A DNA stretch of 64,000 bases from Candidatus Zhuqueibacterota bacterium (GCA_029262055.1 JAJDAD010000003.1:1-64000), one strand, 5' to 3'; shown: positions 36,148 through 44,743, numbered from the stretch's first letter. Numbers and translations: made by a program. Notes: a model not told the origin generated them from the letters alone.

Positions 36148-36459
36148 TCAGAGACCGACACCGTAGTATTGCAGAATCTGCCGCCCCTTATCCGTGATGC
36201 AGGCTTTCGTCCATGCCGGGCTCCAGACTACGTCCACATTCACTCCCTGCACTTCCGGAATCTTCCCCACCTCGTCCCGGACATCGGCGATGATCATGTC
36301 GATGGCAGGACACCCGATGGCGGTAAAGGTCATCTCGATTTGAATGTCTTTGTGATTCACCCCTACCCCATAAACCATCCCCAGGTCAACAACGCTGAGC
36401 GGGTATTCGGGATCGTTGACACGAGCAAGTGCATCCCACACCTGGTCAGTGGTTACCAC
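36148..36459 (-). CDS. paaD: PaaD N-terminal part, DUF59/MIP18-type metal-sulfur assembly protein
   Basis: The protein has 103 residues and consists only of the DUF59 domain: ALARVNDPEYPLSVVDLGMV, then FTAIGCPAIDMI and VDVVWSPAWTKACITDKGR. Classical PaaD carries a zinc ribbon after this, which here is the separate gene at 34875-35057. It overlaps paaA by seven bases. It probably helps mature the metal centre of the oxygenase complex. Confidence 0.85.
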   Translation of the reverse strand: MVTTDQVWDALARVNDPEYPLSVVDLGMVYGVGVNHKDIQIEMTFTAIGCPAIDMIIADVRDEVGKIPEVQGVNVDVVWSPAWTKACITDKGRQILQYYGVGL

Positions 36460-37412
36460 AGACGTCCCCCGAAAATGCTACCCAAATCACCCTGGACCAT
36501 TTCCGTGTAGCGTTGATTCATAGGGCCACGAGCCTTCCAGCGCTGGAAGACATCATCCCATGACAGCGGAGCATCAAAGTCCCATCTTTTCTCCTGCGGG
36601 TCATATTGACAGGGGAAAGGGTAATCCAGAACAAACTCCCGGGCGACATCGTCATAGTGCGCGGGCACGTCTATTCCAATCCCTTCGCAGAGTGGAACCG
36701 TTGCCTCCATCCAGGTCTGGCGCAATTGGTCGTTGGTCTTACCTTTCAGCTTGTAGTCCAGTTGACCGCTGTGGCGCTTCAGACCGTCGGGCAGGCCAAA
36801 CCATTCCAACGTCATGGGAAACATCCAGTCAACGGCGCGTTGCAGCAAATCCTTCGCTTCACCGCCCGCTTTGGCCAGGCGGCGCATCCACGACTCACCG
36901 TGGCGCAAATGCAGGATCTCTTCGCGGTCGACTTTCACCAGAGCCCTTTTCAGGGGCCCGTAGCTGGTGTTGTTTAGCACATCACCGAGCAAGGTGATAC
37001 CGGCCCGGTCAAAAAAGCCGTTCGCGACGACCATTTCCGCCCAATCTTCCAGCGGTTGATCGAAACCATAGGGATGCTTGAATTGGTTCGGTTCGCGACC
37101 ATAAACCAGCCAGTGTTTGTCGACTCCGAGATCCTCGAGGATTCTATAAGCGATATTGGCATGTCCCAGTTCATCATGAATAATTGCCGTAACGGCAATC
37201 CTGCTGTTGATCGTGGGAGCATCTTTAGACGCCAGGTAGTAAGCTGGCGCGCTCATCAGTTCAGTATCGCCCTGAACCATGAGCTGGGTAATCAGGGATT
37301 TTTTGTAACCCGCGGTCATATCTTCTTCGGACTCAACTACAAAACCGCTCGCGATCCGATCGATTAGATCCTTTTCGGCATTTCCGTTTTTTGCATCTTG
37401 ATTGTTGGGCAT
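36453..37412 (-). CDS. paaA: Phenylacetyl-CoA epoxidase-type catalytic subunit PaaA
   Basis: The protein has 319 residues, the normal length. The four-helix di-iron ligand pattern is visible: an early Glu in QGDTELMSAPAYY, HDELGHANIAYRIL, DWAEMVVANGFFDRAG and DREEILHLRHGESW. This is the catalytic oxygenase subunit for ring epoxidation of phenylacetyl-CoA. GGGAG stands five bases before the ATG. It leads the cluster paaA-D-B-C-zinc ribbon. I see no PaaE reductase, no PaaG/PaaZ and no phenylacetate-CoA ligase nearby, so the electron donor and pathway continuation are elsewhere or different. Confidence 0.92.
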   Translation of the reverse strand: MPNNQDAKNGNAEKDLIDRIASGFVVESEEDMTAGYKKSLITQLMVQGDTELMSAPAYYLASKDAPTINSRIAVTAIIHDELGHANIAYRILEDLGVDKHWLVYGREPNQFKHPYGFDQPLEDWAEMVVANGFFDRAGITLLGDVLNNTSYGPLKRALVKVDREEILHLRHGESWMRRLAKAGGEAKDLLQRAVDWMFPMTLEWFGLPDGLKRHSGQLDYKLKGKTNDQLRQTWMEATVPLCEGIGIDVPAHYDDVAREFVLDYPFPCQYDPQEKRWDFDAPLSWDDVFQRWKARGPMNQRYTEMVQGDLGSIFGGRLW

Positions 37413-37924
37413 CCTGGCTCCCGTGAGATTGGGACATCATTGCGGAAAAATCGAATCAATATAGAATCGACCAGGATCAAAAGCAAGAGAAGATTTGGAC
37501 ATGGCATTCAGTGAGTAACAGACGTTGTACACTCGTCCGCCGGAGCTGCCATTCAACCCCCAGATCTCGCACCTTGTCGCCACAGTAAAAACATCCGCCG
37601 CAAAGGCCAGTATAAGCAAAGTAACGCTGGCCGCAACCGGCGGCACGGGCGACAACTTGTGGCGCAGGCATTGGAAAGAGGACACCATGTCACAGCATTC
37701 TTGCGAAAACCCCGGAAGCTCGAACTGACCTACAAATATTCGAAATTGCTCTGTGCGTGTACAGTCCTGTCTGACTAAAATCAAGTTGAATCATTCATCC
37801 GGAATCGCTAAAGTAGCAATCAACTTTCGTGGCGCGCACAGCGATTCACAAGAAACCGTTCAAATCTTGCTGCAGATACCGTTTGACGCTGAATTTGCAA
37901 AGGAAGAAACCGAGAACATCCTCA
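37413..37924. other. Divergent intergenic region between paaA and the LytTR regulator
   Basis: About 510 bp. It holds the candidate paa promoter near 37458-37486 and must hold a promoter for the plus-strand regulator. Open frames of 64-115 codons occur on both strands, but they overlap each other and none has a convincing start, composition or family. Confidence 0.45.
37458..37486 (-). promoter_or_regulatory. Candidate promoter of the paa operon
   Basis: On the minus strand: TTGCTT (37486-37481), a 17-base spacer and TATATT (37463-37458). The predicted transcript start is about 38 bp before the paaA ATG. Confidence 0.5.
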
Positions 37925-38668
37925 ATGCCGTTTCAGACCATTCTGATCGATGATGAGCCACTGGCGCTGGAGAGATTGGCTCGCCTGCTAGAGCCGCACC
38001 GCGACCAGATCCGGATAATTGCCCAGGCAGACAACGGGCCCGAAGCGGTGGAACAGTTAGACTCTTTGGAGCCGGATCTGATTTTCCTGGACATTCAGAT
38101 GCCGGGGATGGACGGCTTCGAGGTGCTGAACGCAGCAGGACATCACCCCCTGGTCATTTTCTCTACCGCATACGATGAGTATGCTGTGAAAGCATTTGCA
38201 GAGAACTCGGTGGACTACCTCCTCAAGCCAGTCGATCCGCAACGACTGCACCAAGCAATCAAGAAACTGGGCCGCTTGACCGATGCCGGCCAGGCCAACA
38301 TGAAAAGACAAATCAAAAAACTGCTCGACCTGAGCGGACACTCTGGAAAGACAAGGATCACAGTTCGGGTAGGAGATGTTGTCCGGTTCATTGACGCGGA
38401 AGAGATCCACTTCTTCCGGGCCCGTGACAAGTATGTGGAAGTCAAAACCGCGGAAGAAAGCTTCCTGGTCAGCAAGCCTCTGAATCAGTTGGAAAAAGAA
38501 CTCGGTGGCGACGATTTTGTCCGAATCCATCGCTCGGCTCTGGTCAACATGAAGTGGATTAAGAAGGTGAGACGACTGCAGAACGGCAATTGGTGGGTGG
38601 AAATGCAAGACCGGCATGCAACCCGCCTGCCGGTTAGCCGGAATTCAAAGAGCAAGCTCGGATTGTAA
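37925..38668 (+). CDS. LytTR-family response regulator
   Basis: The protein has about 247 residues from ATG 37925, where the receiver domain begins (MPFQTILIDDEPLALERL); the longer frame adds 32 basic residues unlikely to be translated. Receiver residues: DD early, phospho-acceptor in LIFLDIQMPGMDG, conserved Thr/Ser in VIFSTAYDEYA and Lys in VDYLLKPV. The second half is a LytTR DNA-binding domain (IHFFRARDKYVEVKT, then FVRIHRSALVNMKWI). There is no histidine kinase next to it, so the partner is elsewhere. Its divergent position to paaA makes regulation of that operon possible but unproven. Confidence 0.88.
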   Translation: MPFQTILIDDEPLALERLARLLEPHRDQIRIIAQADNGPEAVEQLDSLEPDLIFLDIQMPGMDGFEVLNAAGHHPLVIFSTAYDEYAVKAFAENSVDYLLKPVDPQRLHQAIKKLGRLTDAGQANMKRQIKKLLDLSGHSGKTRITVRVGDVVRFIDAEEIHFFRARDKYVEVKTAEESFLVSKPLNQLEKELGGDDFVRIHRSALVNMKWIKKVRRLQNGNWWVEMQDRHATRLPVSRNSKSKLGL

Positions 38669-38692
38669 AAAAGCCCTCACAAGGTTGGTGTT

Positions 38693-40141
38693 CTATTTCC
38701 TCAATCGCTGCAATTCATCGCGCAGGGTCTGGTTGACCAGCTTGGGATTTGCTTTGCCGCAGGTAGCGCGCATGACTTGTCCGACCAGAAAGCCAACCAC
38801 CTGTTCTTTACCGGCAAGAAACTTTTCCACCTCTGTCGGGTTGTCTGCGAGCACTTGCTGGACATGGCCGGTTATCTCGCTGCTGTCCGAAATCTGCACG
38901 AGACCCTTCGCCGCCACAATCGTATCGGGCTGCTCACCTGTACTGGCCATTTCCGCAAAGACGGTCTTCGCGATTTTGCCGCTGATCGTCCCCTCTGCCA
39001 CCAACTTGAGCAGTGCGGCGAGATTCTCTGAAGTTACTTTGAGATCCTTCAGATTTAGATTGTGTTCGTTCAAATAGCCCAGGACTTCTCCCATCACCCA
39101 ATTGCTGGCAGCCTTGCCATCACCAGCCGCCCGTGCCACCTCCTCGTAGTAGTCAGCAAGCGCTTGATTGTCAGTCAGAACTGCGGCATCATACTCCGGA
39201 ACCCCGTACTCAACTGCAAGCCGTCTACGCCGGGCCGAAGGCAGTTCTGGCAGGCTGTTCTCAATGTCAGCAATCCACTCATCAGTTATGGACAACGGCA
39301 CCAGATCCGGCTCGGGGAAGTATCGATAGTCGTGCGAATATTCCTTGCTGCGCATGGGAGCCGCTTCGTTTGTATTCGCATTCCAGAGGAGAGTCTCTTG
39401 CTGTATTGAACCGCCTTCCTCCAGAATCTTAACTTGCCGGGCTATCTCAAACTCTAAAGCGCGCTCGACACCCCGGATTGAATTCATGTTTTTTAGTTCG
39501 GTTTTGACGCCCAACTCCTTCTGACCTGCTGGCCGGACCGATATGTTGGCATCACAGCGCAAACTGCCCTCCTCCATATTGCCATCGCACACACCCAGGT
39601 AACGAACGATTTGTCGGAGCTCGGTCAGATAGAGATTCGCCTCGCGTGGCGTACGAATATCAGGCTCGCCAACAATCTCAACCAGAGGAACGCCACAACG
39701 ATTAACATCCACCAGTGTTTCATCGCTCTTGACAAAACTCTCCGCATGTATGGACTTCCCGGCATCTTCCTCCAGATGAATTCGAGTAATGCCGATGCGC
39801 CTGGACTCATTACCGTCTTGAATCTCGAGATAGCCATGCTCGCAAAGCGGTTCATCAAATTGCGAAATCTGGTAGCCCTTAGGTAGATCAGGATAAAAAT
39901 AATTCTTGCGGGCAAAAACCGAATGGCCGGCAATTCTGCAATTCATGGCCAGCCCCGTTTTAATGGCAAAGATGACGGCCGTCTTGTTGAGAACCGGCAA
40001 GACCCCGGGCAAGCCAAGGCAAACCGGGTCGACGTGGGAGTTGGGCTCGCCGCCAAAGGCAGCGCTGCTTCCGGAAAATATTTTGGATTCGGTGGAGAGC
40101 TGACAGTGAACTTCCAGGCCGATGACTGCTTCGTAGGACAT
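38693..40141 (-). CDS. gatB: Aspartyl/glutamyl-tRNA amidotransferase subunit B
   Basis: The protein has 482 residues, full length. GLEVHCQLSTESKIF opens it, SLRCDANISVRPAG and KTELKNMNSIRGVERALEFE follow, and the C-terminal YqeY-like domain ends with VNQTLRDELQRL. With GatA and GatC it converts Glu-tRNA(Gln) and/or Asp-tRNA(Asn) to the amidated forms. It is the last gene of a long minus-strand operon, 12 bp after gatA. I see no gatC in this window. Confidence 0.95.
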   Translation of the reverse strand: MSYEAVIGLEVHCQLSTESKIFSGSSAAFGGEPNSHVDPVCLGLPGVLPVLNKTAVIFAIKTGLAMNCRIAGHSVFARKNYFYPDLPKGYQISQFDEPLCEHGYLEIQDGNESRRIGITRIHLEEDAGKSIHAESFVKSDETLVDVNRCGVPLVEIVGEPDIRTPREANLYLTELRQIVRYLGVCDGNMEEGSLRCDANISVRPAGQKELGVKTELKNMNSIRGVERALEFEIARQVKILEEGGSIQQETLLWNANTNEAAPMRSKEYSHDYRYFPEPDLVPLSITDEWIADIENSLPELPSARRRRLAVEYGVPEYDAAVLTDNQALADYYEEVARAAGDGKAASNWVMGEVLGYLNEHNLNLKDLKVTSENLAALLKLVAEGTISGKIAKTVFAEMASTGEQPDTIVAAKGLVQISDSSEITGHVQQVLADNPTEVEKFLAGKEQVVGFLVGQVMRATCGKANPKLVNQTLRDELQRLRK

Positions 40142-40153
40142 GGTTTCTCGATT

Positions 40154-41584
40154 TTACCTCTCTACACGGGACTGCTCGATATGGCGCCCCAGCTTCAGTA
40201 CTGTTGTTTCGTCGAAGGCATTTCCAATAATCTGAACACCCAGCGGAAGGTTGGCCGAATCAACCCCACAAGGCACCGACATCGCCGGCAACCCGGCGAG
40301 GTTCACCGAGACAGTATAAACATCTGACAAGTACATGTTCAGAGGATCTGCGGTCTTTTCGCCCAGTTTGAAAGCAGTTGTGGGCGTAGTTGGCGTGAGG
40401 AGACAATCGCAAACCGTAAAGGCCTGTTCAAAATCACGCCGTACAAGCGTTCTCACCTGTTGCGCCTTCCGATAATAGGCATCATAGTATCCGGCCGAAA
40501 GCACGTAGGTCCCCAGCATAATTCTCCGTTTTACCTCCTCCCCGAATCCTTCACTCCGGCTACGAACATACATTTCTTCCAGGGAGTCGCTCTGTTCCGC
40601 CCGGTAGCCATAGCGCGCGCCATCATAGCGGGCAAGGTTGGACGACGCTTCAGCAGTCGTGATTATGTAATAGGCCGCGATAGCGTACTCGGTGTGTGGT
40701 AAAGACACGTCCACGATTTCTGCGCCGTCCGCCGCAAGCCTGGCAACAAGCTGGTCGATGGCGGTCCGGATATCCGCGGCCAACCCGTCAGCGAAATACT
40801 CTTTTGGCAGTCCGATCCGCAACCCTTTTATTTTCTCACCAGAGTGCTCATCCAGGACGGGTACCGCGAGTTGTGCGGAGGTCGAGTCCTTTGGATCGTG
40901 GCCTGCCATAGCTCGGAACAGATCTCCCGCGTCCTGCACCGTTTGTGCTATCGGACCGATTTGGTCGAAAGAGGAGGCAAAAGCCACAAGGCCGTAGCGG
41001 GAAACCCGGCCGTAGGTGGGTTTTAAGCCGACCACCCCACAGAATGCCGCAGGCTGCCGAATAGAACCGCCGGTATCGCTCCCTAGGGCCGCAGTCACCA
41101 TCCCGGCAGCAACAGCGGCGCAGGAGCCACCGGAAGACCCGCCCGGGACACGTTGGCGGTCATGAGGATTGCGCACTGCGCCGAAATGGGAGTTCTCATT
41201 GGAACTACCCATCGCAAACTCATCCATATTTGTTTTGGCGATGATGACGGCATCTTGCGCTTCGAGACGCTCAACCACTGTGGCGTCGTAAGGAGAGACA
41301 AAATCTGCGAGAATCCTGGAGCCGCACGTGACCCTACCACCCTTCATCACGATTAGATCTTTGACTGCAAGTATGGTTCCGGCCAGAGAGCCGGCTTCAC
41401 CCGCGGCAACCCTGGCATCGACTTCGCCTGCTTTTTGCCGGGCCCGTTCGGCCATAACTGAAATGAAGGCATTCAAATGAGTGCCTTCATCTATTTGACT
41501 CAAAGACTGTTCGACCAGCTCCGCGCAGCTACACTCGCCGGAGAGCAGAGCCGCACGCGCCTGTGCGATCGTGCTAAAACTGAT
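40154..41584 (-). CDS. gatA: Aspartyl/glutamyl-tRNA amidotransferase subunit A with an apparent ATC start
   Basis: The protein is an amidase-signature enzyme: AVKDLIVMKGG with catalytic Lys, VPGGSSGGSCAAVAAGM and ALGSDTGGSIRQPAAFCG with the Ser-Ser-Lys triad. The first usual start codon in frame is TTG 41503, which would cut off the conserved N-terminal helix. Upstream codons read SFSTIAQARAALLSGE, matching normal GatA N-termini, directly after an ATC at 41584. AAGGGAGG stands five bases before that ATC and a TAA lies 12 codons further up. A start at ATC gives 476 residues, the normal length. It follows tatA by 38 bp. Confidence 0.88.
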   Translation of the reverse strand: MSFSTIAQARAALLSGECSCAELVEQSLSQIDEGTHLNAFISVMAERARQKAGEVDARVAAGEAGSLAGTILAVKDLIVMKGGRVTCGSRILADFVSPYDATVVERLEAQDAVIIAKTNMDEFAMGSSNENSHFGAVRNPHDRQRVPGGSSGGSCAAVAAGMVTAALGSDTGGSIRQPAAFCGVVGLKPTYGRVSRYGLVAFASSFDQIGPIAQTVQDAGDLFRAMAGHDPKDSTSAQLAVPVLDEHSGEKIKGLRIGLPKEYFADGLAADIRTAIDQLVARLAADGAEIVDVSLPHTEYAIAAYYIITTAEASSNLARYDGARYGYRAEQSDSLEEMYVRSRSEGFGEEVKRRIMLGTYVLSAGYYDAYYRKAQQVRTLVRRDFEQAFTVCDCLLTPTTPTTAFKLGEKTADPLNMYLSDVYTVSVNLAGLPAMSVPCGVDSANLPLGVQIIGNAFDETTVLKLGRHIEQSRVER

Positions 41585-41622
41585 TTCTTCCTCCCTTGTC
41601 TTGCCGCAGCGTTATAGCAAAC

Positions 41623-41808
41623 TCACTCGCTCTTCTTCTCCGTCGACTCCACTTGCGCCGGATCTTCGGATTCCGGTTCTTTCACCGATTTCTTAAATTC
41701 TCGCAGGCCTTTGCCTAACCCTTTTGCAAGCTCCGGAAATTTCTTACCACCAAACAAAAGGAGCACTACAAAAATAACCAGCAGGAGCTCCCAGTGACCT
41801 AAACCCAT
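41623..41808 (-). CDS. tatA: Sec-independent translocase protein TatA (copy 2)
   Basis: The protein has 61 residues: a transmembrane segment ([16 protein letters not shown]), the hinge [20 protein letters not shown] and a short charged tail. AAAGGAG stands six bases before ATG 41808. It starts one base behind the other tat gene. TatA forms the pore that moves folded proteins across the inner membrane with TatC; no tatC is present here. Confidence 0.9.
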   Translation of the reverse strand: MGLGHWELLLVIFVVLLLFGGKKFPELAKGLGKGLREFKKSVKEPESEDPAQVESTEKKSE

Positions 41809-41809
41809 T

Positions 41810-42100
41810 CTATTCTCCTTTATTGGTTTTAGTCGGTGATGCTTTCGGCTTTGCTCCACCCACTTCCACTGTCTTGTCAAGCTCATGTTTCACTTCATCC
41901 AAGCCGCCTTTGATCTCTTTTTCAAAATCTCTCTTGAGCGGCTCGACGTTCAACTCGCTCTTAAAGTCGTCCGCAGCTTTCTTGAACTCGCGTATCCCTT
42001 TTCCCAAACCCTTTGCCAAATCCGGCAGACGTTTTGAGCCAAACAGCATCAAAGTAACCAAAAAAATCACGATGAGTTCAGGCATTCCTATTGAACCCAT
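41810..42100 (-). CDS. Sec-independent translocase protein TatA/TatB family (copy 1)
   Basis: The protein has about 96 residues: a membrane segment [18 protein letters not shown], then [19 protein letters not shown] and a longer amphipathic, charged tail (about 55 residues) than its neighbour. The long tail and the Glu in the membrane segment make a TatB-like role possible. GGAGG precedes ATG 42100 by nine bases; a TTG three codons earlier is in frame. It and copy 2 are adjacent and almost touching. Confidence 0.88.
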   Translation of the reverse strand: MGSIGMPELIVIFLVTLMLFGSKRLPDLAKGLGKGIREFKKAADDFKSELNVEPLKRDFEKEIKGGLDEVKHELDKTVEVGGAKPKASPTKTNKGE

Positions 42101-42121
42101 TATGAGCAACCTCCGTAGCGT

Positions 42122-42382
42122 TTAATACCAGCGTAATAGATAGAGCGCGACACCGATTCCCACCAGTCCCACAATATTCAGGGTCACACTGAAACCGAGT
42201 GTCAACGAAAAAAGTCCGACTTCCACGGGTGTTGGTCCCACCGCCAAGACAGAGGACTTCAGAAAAAAATCTTTGACAACTCCAGAGGGCAACACCAGGC
42301 CGATGAGCTGACCGACCAGCGAACCTATCAAGGCTCCCAGGATAATCACCAAAATGATCTTACCGAAGGACATTCGTGCCAT
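42122..42382 (-). CDS. Small membrane protein, DUF4321 family
   Basis: The protein has 86 residues with two long hydrophobic helices (FGKIILVIILGALIGSLVGQ and FSVTLNIVGLVGIGVALYLL). It fits the DUF4321 family, common next to tat and purine genes in clostridial and FCB genomes. The function is unknown. Its start overlaps the purQ stop by one base, so translation is coupled. Confidence 0.75.
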   Translation of the reverse strand: MARMSFGKIILVIILGALIGSLVGQLIGLVLPSGVVKDFFLKSSVLAVGPTPVEVGLFSLTLGFSVTLNIVGLVGIGVALYLLRWY

Positions 42383-43077
42383 TAATTTATGCCGCCATTT
42401 TGAACCATCGAATTGAAGATAGAGACTCCATCGCTGGAAGTCAACAGCTTCTCAAAGCACCTGTCTGGATGGGGCATCATGCCCATCACGTTTCCCTCGC
42501 GATTCATGATCCCCGCGATGTTCTGCAATGACCCATTTGGGTTTGAGTCGTCAGAAAGTGTACCGTCCTTGTCGCAATACCTGAACAGCACCCCGTTCTG
42601 CTTATTTAACTCAGCCAAGACATCATCCGTTGCATAGTACAGGCCTTCGGCATGCGCAACCGGTATGTTCAACACTTTGCCCTGCAAACATTGATTGCTA
42701 AAGACGGTGTCGAAATTTTCGACCCTAAGATGGCAAAACTTGCAGACAAACCGTAAATCTTTGTTCCGCATCAGCGCTCCCGGCAAAAGGCCGGTCTCGC
42801 ATAAGATCTGAAAGCCGTTACAAATCCCGACAACAATGCCCCCGTGGTTGGCAAAATCAACCACAGCGTCCATCACAGGTGAGAACCTGGCCACTGCGCC
42901 CGTGCGCAAGTAATCTCCGTATGAAAATCCGCCCGGGAGAATGACCGCGTCGACATCACCAAGATTGTGGTCCTTATGCCAGATGAAACGGACATCCTGA
43001 TGGCAGGCAGTCTTAAGCGCGTAGAAGCAATCGTGGTCACAATTGGAACCGGGAAAAACTACTACGCCAAATTTCAT
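42382..43077 (-). CDS. purQ: Phosphoribosylformylglycinamidine synthase glutaminase subunit
   Basis: The protein has 231 residues, normal length. Class I glutaminase features: VVFPGSNCDHD at the start, the nucleophile elbow VVGICNGFQIL and the His/Glu part in MPHPDRCFEKL. It supplies ammonia to PurL for FGAM synthesis in purine biosynthesis. It overlaps purS by four bases. The large PurL subunit is not in this window. Confidence 0.95.
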   Translation of the reverse strand: MKFGVVVFPGSNCDHDCFYALKTACHQDVRFIWHKDHNLGDVDAVILPGGFSYGDYLRTGAVARFSPVMDAVVDFANHGGIVVGICNGFQILCETGLLPGALMRNKDLRFVCKFCHLRVENFDTVFSNQCLQGKVLNIPVAHAEGLYYATDDVLAELNKQNGVLFRYCDKDGTLSDDSNPNGSLQNIAGIMNREGNVMGMMPHPDRCFEKLLTSSDGVSIFNSMVQNGGIN

Positions 43078-43328
43078 TCAACCGCCTGCAACAATTCGAC
43101 TTCGTAGTCTTCGATCACGGGATTGGCAAGAAGTTTCTCACAAGCCTCGTCGCTCAGACGCCGTGCTTCAGTCTCGGACACGTCTTCAAACGTCAGGCTG
43201 ATCAGTTTGCCAACCCGCACGCCTTTTACGGCATCGATACCGAGGCCCTGCAATGCATGCTCAACCGCCTTGCCCTGTGGGTCGAGGATCCCTTTTTTTA
43301 GAGTCACAAAGATTCGCGCAGTCGCCAT
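43074..43328 (-). CDS. purS: Phosphoribosylformylglycinamidine synthase subunit PurS
   Basis: The protein has 84 residues with the typical pattern ARIFVTLKKGILDPQGKAVE ... VRVGKLISLTFED. PurS bridges PurQ and PurL. Its end overlaps purQ and its start lies five bases behind pssA. Confidence 0.93.
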   Translation of the reverse strand: MATARIFVTLKKGILDPQGKAVEHALQGLGIDAVKGVRVGKLISLTFEDVSETEARRLSDEACEKLLANPVIEDYEVELLQAVE

Positions 43329-43333
43329 TTTCC

Positions 43334-44077
43334 TCAGTCCACAAACGGTACTTCGAATGCTTCATCCTCATCTTCGTCTTCCCCCGTATGAGTAAGCACG
43401 GAGCGAACAAAGTAGTAGAGAACGAAACCCATAGCAATCGGAAACATCACCCGTTCCCGGAAGACAATCGCAGCCAAAGCGGCGGCGATTAACAAAACCA
43501 GTATCAGGGAGTTCCCTTTGTCGCTGCGGAAGCTGAACTTCGGCATCATCTGGTACTCGACGTTGCTCGTCATCAAGTAACACAGAAACAAGACGAGCGG
43601 GATGACCGCCGGAGCAAATTTAAGCCCTTCCCACAGGTCGTAGTTAAACAGAACATAGGTAGAAAGGGTCCCCGCCATGGCCGGAACCGGCAATCCGCTG
43701 AAGTTGGTTTTCTCAAACCCGTCCTGCATGACGTTAAACCGCGCCAGTCTGATGGCGCCAAAAAGCAGTGGCAGGAAGCTGAGTATGACGCCCAAAGGTC
43801 CCAGCTTGTACAAGAAAACCTTGTAAATGAGGATGCCGGGGGCAACCCCAAAAGAAACAACATCAGTAATCGAATCAAACTGAACGCCAAAATCACTGTA
43901 GGTGTGCGTGCTCCGCGCTATCTTACCATCGATGCTATCCCAAACACCGGCAATAATGATCAGCCAGGATGCGCTCACGAATTTACCCTGCATTGCATTA
44001 ATGATCGCAAAAAAACCGAAAAACAGGTTCAACATAGTGAAAATGCTTGGAACAATGTTCCTATTGTATTTCATCAT
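43334..44077 (-). CDS. pssA: CDP-diacylglycerol-serine O-phosphatidyltransferase
   Basis: The protein has 247 residues and about seven hydrophobic segments. The CDP-alcohol phosphotransferase motif DGxxARx8GxxxDxxxD is present as DGKIARSTHTYSDFGVQFD followed by SITD. It makes phosphatidylserine in the inner membrane. It overlaps the psd gene by 17 bases, which encodes the next step, so the two give phosphatidylethanolamine. Confidence 0.94.
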   Translation of the reverse strand: MMKYNRNIVPSIFTMLNLFFGFFAIINAMQGKFVSASWLIIIAGVWDSIDGKIARSTHTYSDFGVQFDSITDVVSFGVAPGILIYKVFLYKLGPLGVILSFLPLLFGAIRLARFNVMQDGFEKTNFSGLPVPAMAGTLSTYVLFNYDLWEGLKFAPAVIPLVLFLCYLMTSNVEYQMMPKFSFRSDKGNSLILVLLIAAALAAIVFRERVMFPIAMGFVLYYFVRSVLTHTGEDEDEDEAFEVPFVD

Positions 44078-44717
44078 TAAAAACTCCTAGCACAGTTTCT
44101 CCGCCTCTGACTTTTTCGTTCACACGTACTCTGATATCAACATTCATCGGCACAAAAATATCAACTCGTGAACCGAACTTAATCATGCCAAACCGTTCCC
44201 CCGCCTGAACTGCATGTCCCTCACGAAGGTCGCAAACGATGCGACGTGCAATAAGCCCTGCAATTTGTTTAAACAGAACTCTCCTGCCACTGGCCGCTTT
44301 TACGCCGATGACGGTTTGTTCATTCACATCCGAAGCTTCAGCTTTATAAGCCTTCAGGAAAGCACCTTTTTGGTAGTGAAAATACTCGACGCTGCCCGTG
44401 ATGGGGATACGATTAACATGGACATTGAAGATATTCAAAAAGACACTGATCCTCCGCGACGGTGCACGCATGTACTCGTTGTTGTTATCTTCGACTATCT
44501 CAATAACCTTGCCATCCGCCGGAGAGATAATATTGTCGTCTCCCCCCGGGGGCTTTCTGTCCGGATCCCGGAAGAAGGCAATGGTGAAGATTGTAAAAGC
44601 AATGATGACACCGGTGATTACCCAAATATGGATAAACGGGCTGAAGTACGAGCCCACCAGCATAATAACAGACGACAGCACCGAGCCGATGACGATGCCA
44701 AGTCCTTCTTTTGCCAA
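44061..44717 (-). CDS. psd: Phosphatidylserine decarboxylase, short (type II/archaeal-like) form
   Basis: The protein has 218 residues, as in the short family. An N-terminal membrane hairpin (residues about 5-50) is followed by FFRDPDRKPPG, ISPADGKVIEI, VHVNRIPITG and the self-cleavage site KFGSRVDIFVP, where the Gly-Ser bond is cut to form the pyruvoyl group. It turns phosphatidylserine into phosphatidylethanolamine. It is encoded directly before pssA with a 17-base overlap. Confidence 0.94.
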   Translation of the reverse strand: MAKEGLGIVIGSVLSSVIMLVGSYFSPFIHIWVITGVIIAFTIFTIAFFRDPDRKPPGGDDNIISPADGKVIEIVEDNNNEYMRAPSRRISVFLNIFNVHVNRIPITGSVEYFHYQKGAFLKAYKAEASDVNEQTVIGVKAASGRRVLFKQIAGLIARRIVCDLREGHAVQAGERFGMIKFGSRVDIFVPMNVDIRVRVNEKVRGGETVLGVFNDEIQ

Positions 44718-44743
44718 CTTTCTCCCCTCCTGCGTTGGTGAAA

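Noticed and set aside
37437-37784. A 115-codon minus-strand frame and overlapping 64-67-codon frames between paaA and the LytTR gene
   Set aside because: No family, no good ribosome site, mutually overlapping, and the region contains the likely paa promoter.
38057-38617. A 186-codon minus-strand frame opposite the LytTR regulator
   Set aside because: The plus strand has clear receiver and LytTR motifs, so this is a shadow.
44214-44741. A 175-codon plus-strand frame opposite psd
   Set aside because: It is antisense to a well-conserved gene and has no recognisable feature.
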